Below, piece after piece: positions 52,865 through 61,946 of a stretch of 64,000 nt of DNA (the first letter of the stretch is position 1; each line of letters begins with the position of its first letter). This stretch comes from Aculops lycopersici (Eukaryota; Arthropoda; Arachnida; Trombidiformes; Eriophyidae), in contig WNKI01000001.1 in the NCBI GenBank assembly GCA_015350385.1, forward strand, positions 10,789,302 through 10,853,301, read 5' to 3'. The notes beneath the pieces were generated by a model. The model ran no database searches and was not told the DNA's origin. It worked only from the letters and a program-made list of their open reading frames with translations. Position numbers and translations under genes: made by a program.

Positions 52865-55426
52865 ATGGATAGGGGGGATGAGGCACCAATGGATGACAAT
52901 GAGTCATATTTGGAGAAGGAGCGGAAGATAGATGATGATATCATGGCTATCTGCAACAGTTTGGGAAAGTTGGACGATAGTGATGGGTTATACATGATTT
53001 CCAGAGATTGCAAGGCTTCATTAAAGGACCTACAGAGATTTCTCATGCATGATACCAAGAAACATGCAGTTAGATTTCTGTTGGGGCGTATGAACATAAT
53101 CAAGTCAGATTTTATACCTCTAATCATTCAATATTGCAATTATGAAGATGGAGATCTAGATATGTTCACCATCATATTGAGACTATGCACCAACTTGACC
53201 TCGTCTGTTTTATTGCTTTTTGAAAACGAGGAGATACCCACAGATCTAGAGGAGAGGAAAGTTTATGATCAGTTGCTTAATAATCTACATAGATTCAAGG
53301 AGGCGTTTGCTAACGATGAGGCAATTTGGTCATCACTCAAAGATCACTTATTGCACAACAAGGGCGACGACGAGGTAACTTTTGAAAGGATTATAATCTT
53401 GACCAGAAATGTATTACAAGCACCGGTTGATTCTACCGCCGACATGGGACTTCATGATGATAGGGATGCTCATGCGGTGTTGCTACTCAGTATGGAGCGG
53501 TCAGGATTCTTGAGTACCCTTATCCAATTGATGGCTGAATCCCAGGCAGGAGCAAAGTATTGCTTCCACTTCATGGAAATTGTTTACTACATGTTGCGAG
53601 ATCAAAATCCAGAGACTATCGCCTTAGCAAAGCCGAGTAACGATAGAAGGCGGTCCCTAGACCCGGATGATCCAGCAAAGAAGAGACTTGCCGAGTTGTC
53701 AGAACAAAATAGAAGAATGCGACAGCTTGATGCCAAATTTAAGCCTGCGAGGTTCAAGGCCTCGACTTTTGTTGCTACCAATATCAGGGCCCTCGGATCT
53801 GCTCAAATGGTTATTCAAAAGCCAGTTGATCAGGCTATGCAGGCTTTTGACATGGATAGAAACAAGACAAAGTTACGTAAGCGCAAGTTTAACCAGTCGG
53901 CAACAACAGAATCTTCATTAGTCATCTGTGATTCGAATACTAGAACCAACAATATTTCTTATTTTTTGCACAAGTTTTGTAGACAATTTGTGGAGAAGGT
54001 TTACAACGCTTACATGACCCAGATCAAGCACAACCTAATCCAAAAGAAGGCTCAAGATAACGATGAATCTTATTACCTATGGGCGATACAGTTCTTCTCG
54101 GCATACAATCAAAAATCGGGCTTGGATCTGGATAACATATCCGAGACAGTATCGACAAGTTGTCTCCACTTCATACAAGTTCTAATCAATAGTTATCAAG
54201 ATAAAATCGAGGTAGAAAAGAAAAAGTTTCAGAGCGTATCGAAACGATTGCACCTAGCACTGCGGGCATATAGGGAAATTTTGATCATAATACAATCGAT
54301 TGACAAAGAGTCTCCATTTGCCGAGAAAGTCAAGGCAATCCAGAAGTCAATATTCAACGACCTAGAGTACAGTACATTAGTTATAAATTTATTTCAGAAG
54401 TTTAGTGAACAAAAACACTCACCCTATTTCTTGAAGGATCTCATCATAACTAATCATATATTTTTAAAGATTATCACCCAAGACGAGAATAAGAAGGTTG
54501 AAGCAACCCAATTTTTATCTCGTTATTGTAACCCTGATATAATCAAATGCTATATCGCAGCATTGCATGATTTCAGAACATTACGCAGACCAATATGTTG
54601 TATGATATTGAAGTTTTTAAACCAAATACTGGAAGATTGTCAGCGCGGAGTCATGCTATTCCAAGTTTCCATATTCCATTTATTGATGGATATCAACGAT
54701 CATGGTATAATGGACTGTCACAAGGGCTACGTAGAATTCTACATCAAGTTAATCCAAGAATTTGGACGCCTATTTAACAAGCGGCGATGGGTTTTCCAGG
54801 AAGCGTTGTTTTGGAAGACATCCACTGATGTGATAGACATTGAGATGGCCATTGAGCCGCCGCCAGTTCAACCCTCGTCGCCAAATGCTCGTCCTCTGTC
54901 GCCAACTTTAGAGGAGGCTATAAACACAACCACCTCACAGCTACCAACTGAAACACTGGAGGAGCTTATGGCCGAGCTAGCAGATAGTGATGATGATAGT
55001 GAGGACGATGGTGATGATTATAACAAAACAGAAAAAAACGAGGATGATAATGAGCTTACCAGTGTTCAACAAATTGCCGTTGATGTCGATGGCAGAGACC
55101 CCAGTGCAGATACAGATCAAAGTCCTCAACTGCCTTCCTTTGAGTTTGAATCTGATAACCACCAAGCTTTAGTCAACAAGGATGACGATGATATTAGCAT
55201 AAGTAGCGACAGCGATAGTAGCAACAGTAGCCTACCATCCGTTGGGTCTGCCATTGAAGGTCCAGACAATGAGGCCAACAGCAGCAACAGCGGTAATGGT
55301 AAACGAGCTGAAGTTGGTGAGGTGCTTGATGATGAGCTAATTCCATCTGAGGAGCTCAACAGTGGTGACAACAATGGCAGCAATGTCACTAATCCAGTCG
55401 ATGAATCGGGCGTCACTAGCGACTAA
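52865..55426 (+). CDS. Timeless/Tof1-family replication-fork protein (timeout type)
   Basis: An 853-residue intronless protein, ATG 52865. The N-terminal TIMELESS domain spans about residues 30-300 (LGKLDDSDGLYMISRDCKAS, then FLLGRMNIIKSDFIPLIIQY, LRLCTNLTSSVLLLF and YYMLRDQNPE). Armadillo-like helices continue to about 650. It belongs to the timeout/TIMELESS/Tof1 branch, which works with Tipin to stabilise replication forks, not the insect clock protein Tim. The C-terminal 200 residues are Asp/Ser/Asn-rich (DSDDDSEDDGDDYNK, DDDDISISSDSDSSNSS). The C-terminal domain of vertebrate TIMELESS (about 1200 residues), including the PARP1-binding part, is absent. The stop at 55424-55426 is clean, so this looks like natural shortening. 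Confidence 0.9.
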   Translation: MDRGDEAPMDDNESYLEKERKIDDDIMAICNSLGKLDDSDGLYMISRDCKASLKDLQRFLMHDTKKHAVRFLLGRMNIIKSDFIPLIIQYCNYEDGDLDMFTIILRLCTNLTSSVLLLFENEEIPTDLEERKVYDQLLNNLHRFKEAFANDEAIWSSLKDHLLHNKGDDEVTFERIIILTRNVLQAPVDSTADMGLHDDRDAHAVLLLSMERSGFLSTLIQLMAESQAGAKYCFHFMEIVYYMLRDQNPETIALAKPSNDRRRSLDPDDPAKKRLAELSEQNRRMRQLDAKFKPARFKASTFVATNIRALGSAQMVIQKPVDQAMQAFDMDRNKTKLRKRKFNQSATTESSLVICDSNTRTNNISYFLHKFCRQFVEKVYNAYMTQIKHNLIQKKAQDNDESYYLWAIQFFSAYNQKSGLDLDNISETVSTSCLHFIQVLINSYQDKIEVEKKKFQSVSKRLHLALRAYREILIIIQSIDKESPFAEKVKAIQKSIFNDLEYSTLVINLFQKFSEQKHSPYFLKDLIITNHIFLKIITQDENKKVEATQFLSRYCNPDIIKCYIAALHDFRTLRRPICCMILKFLNQILEDCQRGVMLFQVSIFHLLMDINDHGIMDCHKGYVEFYIKLIQEFGRLFNKRRWVFQEALFWKTSTDVIDIEMAIEPPPVQPSSPNARPLSPTLEEAINTTTSQLPTETLEELMAELADSDDDSEDDGDDYNKTEKNEDDNELTSVQQIAVDVDGRDPSADTDQSPQLPSFEFESDNHQALVNKDDDDISISSDSDSSNSSLPSVGSAIEGPDNEANSSNSGNGKRAEVGEVLDDELIPSEELNSGDNNGSNVTNPVDESGVTSD

Positions 55427-55813
55427 CTGCTAGCGAGACCAACAAGAATTGTGATCGATTCGTTTTGCCCTTTGACCTATTAGCCTTGATACCTGTAGCT
55501 ATCTGCGTGTCTGACTAGTTGATATTGCTGTTACCGCTGCCGCTTATTCCATCCACAACTATTGAATCAAGTTAGAAATATCAATTCACCTTTGCTCGTG
55601 GAGAGCCGTAAGCTAGTTTGCTGAATACATCAGTCACAAGAGATAATTGAGAGGCGTTGCTCTTTTCTCGGGACTTAGGGGACTCAAAGCGGGAAAGAAG
55701 ATTCCATTCAATTCCATCAAGCTTCTCATAACAACAAGTTGTTCTAGGTCACTAACAAGTCATCAGTTGGTGATCAAGCTGAAGTTATAACGTTGTATAA
55801 TACCAATAGAAAC
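55427..55813. other. Intergenic, Timeless-like to secreted Pro/Gln-rich gene
   Basis: No gene recognised; 3' end of the one and promoter of the other, both on the + strand. Confidence 0.5.
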
Positions 55814-57661
55814 ATGTTAATTTTCACCAAGTCACTCCACAAGACTCATTGGCTGTTGACAGTCACTCTTCAGGTGACCTTCTTATTGCTTTGCAATGAG
55901 TCGACCACCCGATTGGCCAGTGGTCAATTGGAGGCTGTTGGCGCCGTCATGTCCGTGGTGCCTGTCACCAATATTCTAGCCACTGCCGGTCTGATGGGTG
56001 TCAAGCTCGTGGCCATATCGCGTCTCTTGCAGATGCTCGGCTACGATCGTGCCTATCTGGCTAGTGGTGGCTCGGGATCACCGGCTCAGCCCATTGGGTT
56101 GCAGACTAAGTACGCCTACATGTTTCCCTATGTGCCCGGCTTGAATATAAGCGTCAAGGGCGAGCATAATGTACCCTTTGATAAGAACATGGCGGCGCTA
56201 GGTCCTCAGCAACAGCTACAACAGCAACCGGTTCAGTTGCCTGTTGCTGAACCTGTTGCTGAAAAACCACAGCCTGGCCCAGATCCCGGCAAGGGAGCTA
56301 CTCGCAAGACTTACCCTGCTATGGCTCTACCTGGCGATTATGAAAACCAGGTGCACCCATTCAGGGGCGGCGACATGCTGCAAAAGATCTTCCGAGACGC
56401 CGGCCTTAAGATCCACATTCCAACATCTAATGGGCTTCCAAATAGAGGTAATGTGCCCCATCAACAACCAATGTCACCTCAATATCAGCAAGATCCAATA
56501 AACCAACAACCACCAAACCGTCCCAATCCAAATGTCGTCCAACCACCTGTTGGTACCAATCCCGGCTTGGCCTCTATAATGGCCGCGTCCATTGAATCGG
56601 CTACAAATCCGAACCAACTCCGACATCCGTCTTACCCCGCGCCCGTCTCCTCTGGTTTCGACCAACAACAGCCATCGTCCTCGAGCTACCTGCCGGCTCA
56701 ACAGCCGCCGCTTCCAAAAGTAACCAAGCCAGAGGCAACGACGCCACAGGTGCAACCGGCGCCGCCGCCAACAGTCCACTTCCATCACCCGCAGACCTCC
56801 CAGCACCATTCGGCTCGCCCTCCTTCGGACAGCCAGCAACAGGTAGCAACGCCAAGCACCAGCAGCACCAGCAACAATATCAACAGTCACTCGCCCAGCT
56901 CACAGGTAAATATGCAGCACCCCAATGAATCTCAAACTCAATCCCAATCTCAGCCCCACCAATCCCACCCCCAGCACCATCCCTCTCGCTTTTCTCCCCA
57001 CTCTCCCCCTCCTGCTCCTGCTCAAAACAACGGTTTGCACTATTCGCCCGGCCAGAGTGATGACAAGCAGAGCCAGCAGGTTGCCGCGCCAAGTCGCCGG
57101 AAGCCAACAACACAGTCGCTGTTTCCGCCATTGTACAAGTGGCAGCATCCAGATCCAAACGCCCAGCTACTGCAGCACTACCCCATTCCACAGCATGAGG
57201 CCTACTATCTCGAGCGAATGCGCCAAGAAGCAGAGACTCGGCGCAAGTTCGAGGAGCATAGATTGAGAGATCAGCAACAGCCGCACCAACCACCCGTTCA
57301 GTTGCAGCCGCCGCCGAGACTTGGAACGACAAAGGTACCTGCAGTTCAGTCTGGCTCGCTGATTCCGGCTGGGGACACCAACAGCCTCGACTTCGGCGAC
57401 CTGTTTGATGACTTTAGCGACATCCCAAAAGAGCCGACCACTCAAACTGGACCAACTGTTATGGACAGGGCACCGTCGCAACCGCAACAACCAACGACCA
57501 CTACGACCGTTTCTAGCGACCAAACCCGACCATCGCCCATCAATACCAATACTAATATCGTCGACCCAACCGCTCTATCTCCTTACTCCGACGGCCACTC
57601 GCCGCCGTATTACGACGAACTCGACGATCAAAACCGAACTCCCTTCTTTGCCCGCTTCTGA
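55814..57661 (+). CDS. Secreted Pro/Gln-rich protein, unknown family
   Basis: A 615-residue single-exon protein. The frame opens at 55793 with TTG; the first ATG is 55814 (MLIFTKSLHKTHWLL). Residues 1-37 contain a signal peptide (LLTVTLQVTFLLLCNES), with likely cleavage near SGQLEA. A compact hydrophobic block follows at about 40-80 (VGAVMSVVPVTNILATAGLM, then LVAISRLLQMLGYDRAYL). A conserved-looking segment is at 95-130 (YAYMFPYVPGLNISVKGEHN), with one N-glycosylation site (NIS). The rest is Pro/Gln/Ser/His-rich and disordered, with acidic YSDGHSPPYYDELDDQ near the end. No cuticle or mucin domain is recognised. It could be an extracellular matrix or cuticle-associated protein; function unknown. 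CAG/GTAAAT inside the frame at about 56905 might be an alternative splice site. Confidence 0.7.
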   Translation: MLIFTKSLHKTHWLLTVTLQVTFLLLCNESTTRLASGQLEAVGAVMSVVPVTNILATAGLMGVKLVAISRLLQMLGYDRAYLASGGSGSPAQPIGLQTKYAYMFPYVPGLNISVKGEHNVPFDKNMAALGPQQQLQQQPVQLPVAEPVAEKPQPGPDPGKGATRKTYPAMALPGDYENQVHPFRGGDMLQKIFRDAGLKIHIPTSNGLPNRGNVPHQQPMSPQYQQDPINQQPPNRPNPNVVQPPVGTNPGLASIMAASIESATNPNQLRHPSYPAPVSSGFDQQQPSSSSYLPAQQPPLPKVTKPEATTPQVQPAPPPTVHFHHPQTSQHHSARPPSDSQQQVATPSTSSTSNNINSHSPSSQVNMQHPNESQTQSQSQPHQSHPQHHPSRFSPHSPPPAPAQNNGLHYSPGQSDDKQSQQVAAPSRRKPTTQSLFPPLYKWQHPDPNAQLLQHYPIPQHEAYYLERMRQEAETRRKFEEHRLRDQQQPHQPPVQLQPPPRLGTTKVPAVQSGSLIPAGDTNSLDFGDLFDDFSDIPKEPTTQTGPTVMDRAPSQPQQPTTTTTVSSDQTRPSPINTNTNIVDPTALSPYSDGHSPPYYDELDDQNRTPFFARF

Positions 57662-58497
57662 TTTTGTTTAATGGATAACTCCAATCAGATCCTCAAATTG
57701 TGAGGGCCGATTTGGCAAAAGAGTTCCTTGCCCAAAGGCAGCGACAACAAGAGAAGGTACACCAGGATTTTCCGGCCAAGACTAGTCCAACATTCGGAAT
57801 GCCAGCGTTAAATATCCACTCGATAGCAAGGAGGAGGAAGAGAAGTTTATCGCAACTGCTAGCTCATGATAGATCATAATAGTAGCGTCGAGATTCTGGC
57901 GAGACGCAATCGAATGAACGAAGCATGAGTATTTTAAAATTGTAAATTATCAATTTTATTTCCCCGCCTCCGCTTATGTTTGTTTGTTTGTTTGCTTGTT
58001 TATTTTTATTTAACCCAATCTCCTCAATTTTGATAAAGAGAAAGAGATATTTGATTTAATCTATAGATGAGTGTGGTATAAAGTGAGTGTTTAACATTAT
58101 AAATTTTCAACAGTTTGTTATATGTATCTTCTGATTCAACCTCCCAGAAACAGTCTTGTACACAAACAATTCTTCTCAGGTATCGAGAGTTAATTAATCA
58201 GACAATAATAATGAAGCACAATAGATGCATAGAATTGAGCAAATTCCATTATTTGAATTTTAGAAAGCGATAACTTTGTTTTGAGTATCAATAGTGATGA
58301 TGATGGTAACAATAACAATTTCTTAGTGTTTTCATTCATTCATTCATTTCTTTTTCTTCGTGTAATTGAGTGTAAATTTCAAGTGCAAGAGTATAAAAAC
58401 CATTCCATTCCATTTCTCTTCTCTTCTCTTTAATTTAATTTGTCCTAATATATCCGATTTCTGTCTATTCAACGATAATTGTCATACGTGCAACGGA
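57662..58497. other. 3' ends of two convergent genes
   Basis: Contains the 3' UTRs of the secreted Pro/Gln-rich gene (+) and the membrane-tail gene (-). AATAAA on the minus strand at 57955-57960, and again near 58000, could serve the latter. A (TTTG)n run is at 57977-58000. Confidence 0.5.
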
Positions 58498-61400
58498 CTA
58501 ATTGTTGCCAGCACTATTGACCACCTGTGCGCCTAGCGCCGTCTTGGTGGTCGTGCCCGTGGCCGTGTTTGAGGTGCCCGAGGAGCGAGTGTTTGTGGTG
58601 GGCGTGTCCGTGGTGGTCGACGCCGTGGTGTTGGTGGTTCCCGTGGTAATGGTATCACAATTGGCCTCCACCAACTTGTTGTTTTGGCTTAAATTACGCT
58701 GATTACTGGGCGTGGTAGTGGTAATTGAGGTCGAGCTTTGTCCTTTTTGAGTTGGGTTCCCTTGACCTGCGCTTCTCTTGGTCGACTTGCTATTGTTGCT
58801 GCTCTTATTGTTAAGTGAGGATTCATCTTCCTCATCGTCGTTGGTTAGCACTCCGACAGCATCCAGCGCCAACTCGCTGCCACAGGTACAAGACTTGATG
58901 CTAGTACGGGAGCCACTCAAATGTTTCGACGACATGATGGGCGCATCGCGAAGCTCCTCGTTTCTCACGATCGATCTTGGCACTCGATACACTTGTTGTT
59001 GTTGGTTTTGTGTGTAAATCTTCGAGTCAACTGGCCCAAGATCATTGCTCTTATCGTCGTCGTCCACTAGCATTGGCCTATGGTTCAATCTGGAGTTATT
59101 AACTAGATCCTCAACGTCGGCATCCAGATCATCGTCGTCGTCGTCTTCATCATCATCATCGTCATCGTCGTCGTCATCCTCGCAGGTCAACTCCGACGAC
59201 TGCTGCCTGAAATTTGCATAGCGCCGCTCCTGCTGCTGGTTATCCATTTGCCTAACACCACCACCACCTGCTCCCCCGTAAACCATATGTTGCTGTTGTA
59301 CAAACTCATCGCTATCGTCGAAATCATGACTCGATCCTTGCAAGGGCAGCTGGTGCTGTTGCAGTGGCTGGCCACTCACCATTTGCGGCTGCCGCTGCAT
59401 TGCAACAACCTGTTGTTGGCCTATTTGCATTTGCTGACTTGCTCGCTCGAAGGCCCCGCAATCGCAAACCAGAGCTTGGTCGGCCGCCAACTGATCGCGC
59501 CTATCGGCCACCAAATCGGACCGCTGGCACCTGATGTAGTTGCACTCGTTCAGATGGGTGGCAATGCGCATTTGAGGCTGACTCGGAACTAGCGGTTTGC
59601 CGCCCAGTCCTTTTGTCGAGCTCATGCGTCCCGTTTGGCTTATTGATCTCACCTGTCTCAAGGCGGCGGGCGTGTTTTGCATCGAGTGATTGGCGCCGGT
59701 CGCGTTCTTTGTTGTTGCGGGCATGAGTAAACCTCCAAAAGTTGCATCGCTTTCGGTGCTCTGGTCGTCAAACTGGATGCTGCCCATCGGTCCCAGGTTG
59801 AGCATATCTGAATCCTGCAGGGTGTCGCCCGTTAGCTGACTCTGCTCCAAGCGCGACACCTTGAATGCGGCGCGCTTCATCTCGCCCGCCGGCTGCATGT
59901 TGGGCGGCGGTGGTGGCGGTGGCAAGGCCGGCGACTGGCTACTGATGCTAGGATTCACCAGCCGACCCATTGGCGGCATTGGCTGCTGGTGCAGATGGGG
60001 GTCATTGAATTGGTCGCCAGGTGTGTGGGGTCCAGTGCAGGCGTGCGGATAGCTAAGTGAGTGGTTCGGTGGCTGGTGGCCGCGAATCGCGTAGCCAGCG
60101 TCAGAGATCGACTTGAACGGGAGTGGATGATGGTGTTGCGCTAAAACTTGAGGTTGTTGTTGTTGCTGTTGTTGTTGTTGGAGTTGATATTGACGGTTCT
60201 GCATCTTGGACAATTGGTGAGCGGAAATTGAGCGAGGAAAGGCTTGTGAGCCAACAGGTAGTCGCGCGTTTATCGTGGCCGAGCGAAGCTCGTAAAGCTG
60301 TCTTCCCGTCGGATGATTTCCGGCCAACATTTGCGCCTGTTGCTGTTGGTTGTATTGATGTTGCTGGAGAATTGCCGCGCGTGACATTAGATTGTTCAAA
60401 AGAGGAGTTTCGCCTGTCGTCATGTTGCCACTTCCGTCCAGTTGAGGTGGAGGCGGAAAATTGGATCCCATTAAAGCACAGTCGCCAAGTGCATTGCAGC
60501 AGGTGATCGAGGACGACAGGTGGTTGTGGAGCCCTCCGTTGAAGCCATGCGGTTGGTTCATCGGTTGAACCTGATGCTTGCCGGCCTGTCCGCTAGAACC
60601 CGCACCAGTCCCGAGGCCACCAACACTGATGCCATAAATCTGATGCGCCTGTTGCATTTGGCTGGCCCTCTGGTTGCTCCTATGCATCGTCGACAAACTC
60701 GTCGCTCGCTGCTGGGCGGCCAACTGTTGCTGGTGTCTCGCCGCCTGGTAGTCCATTGGGCCAACAACAGGTTGTTGTAGAAAATTGTTGTACTTGTTGG
60801 CCAAATTAATGGGCATCGTGGCTGTCGAGTTTGTTACGCCACTTAAACTCAAGGGCTGACTCACGACAGGAATGTTGCTTTGGTTTTGATTATTATCTTG
60901 CTGCTGCTGCTGCTGCTGACTGATGGAGCCTAAATGGTAACGTTTCTGTTGCTGTTGCGCAATTGAATGGTTTTGGTTGAGCTGTTGGTTATCATTATTA
61001 GTTACATGCGAGTTGTTGCTGCTGCTATTATTTTGATTTCCTCCCAACTGTGACCTAAAAACTTGAGACTGTTTCGCTTGCTGTTGCTGTTGGGCTGCCA
61101 TAGTGGCCAAAATAGATTGTTGAACGGAACTTTGTAACTGCGATTCGTCGTGCACCTTGTTATTGATAGTTCCGCGCGAAACTAAACTGGCCATCGACGA
61201 CATCGCCTGGCCTTTTCCTTGAGCCCTAAGCATCTCTTCCGGTTTCATTACGCCATCAATCTTTGTGTCAAGGCTAGAGTTTGAGGCCACGAGCAGGTGG
61301 TTTTGGTTGCCCGGTGCGTAGACTCCGTAGTTGCCCTGCGCTTGGTGGTTCATAAATTGATGTTGCTGCTGCTGGTATTGAGCTAGCATTTGGGCGTCCA

Positions 61401-61946
61401 AGTTTGGGCCGTTGCCACCGGAAGTGCCATAGAAGCGCTGCAATCCATTCGCTTGCTGCTGAATGGATCCCGCAAACTGCAGGTTATTTGCCGCGACTGC
61501 CTGCTGCAAATACTGCTGCTGCTGCTGTTGGAGTTGCTGGTGAGATGCCGAGTGGCCAATGAAAGTTTGTTGTGTCGAGTCCATGGAGTTTGCACTTTGG
61601 TTGGCTAAAATACTCCTCTTAGTAAGAGTCGAAGCTCGCACTTGTTCGCCATTCGATTCGCCGCTCCCGTTTCCATTTCCGTTTCCGTTTCCATTTCCAT
61701 CGCCATTTCCATTCAAATTGCCGCCAGAGTAGTTGCCCAATGAGTCAATCTTATTTAGCTGGCCCTCCATTGAGGCCTCGCGAGACTTTCGCATGTGATA
61801 CTCGAGCTTCCGTCGCCGGCGCTCCTTAATCTTGCCCCAGCACGAGATTATAATGGAGGCGCACATGCCGCTAACGAGCGTGAGAAATACGATCAATATG
61901 ATAACCATGTGCTCGGTTTCGAAGAAGGAGTCTTCACCGTCACCAC
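58498..61946 (-). CDS. Last exon of a single-pass membrane protein with a long low-complexity tail
   Basis: The exon begins after TTAG at 61947 and encodes about 1148 residues ending in TAG (58498-58500). After GGDGEDSFFETEH comes one membrane helix (VIILIVFLTLVSGMCASIII), then a stop-transfer KERRRRK, so the tail is cytoplasmic and this is probably the C-terminus of a type I receptor or adhesion protein. The tail has an (NG)n run, many poly-Gln blocks, ALPPPPPPPN, a short Cys-containing motif (SITCCNALGDCALMG), an extreme acidic run (DDDDDDDDDDEDDDDDD), and a Thr-rich end (TTGTTNTTASTTTDTPTT). No SH2, PDZ-ligand or other domain is clear. Upstream exons with the extracellular part lie beyond the window or were not found. 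Semaphorin, Robo-like or LRR proteins are possible; I cannot assign one. Confidence 0.8.
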
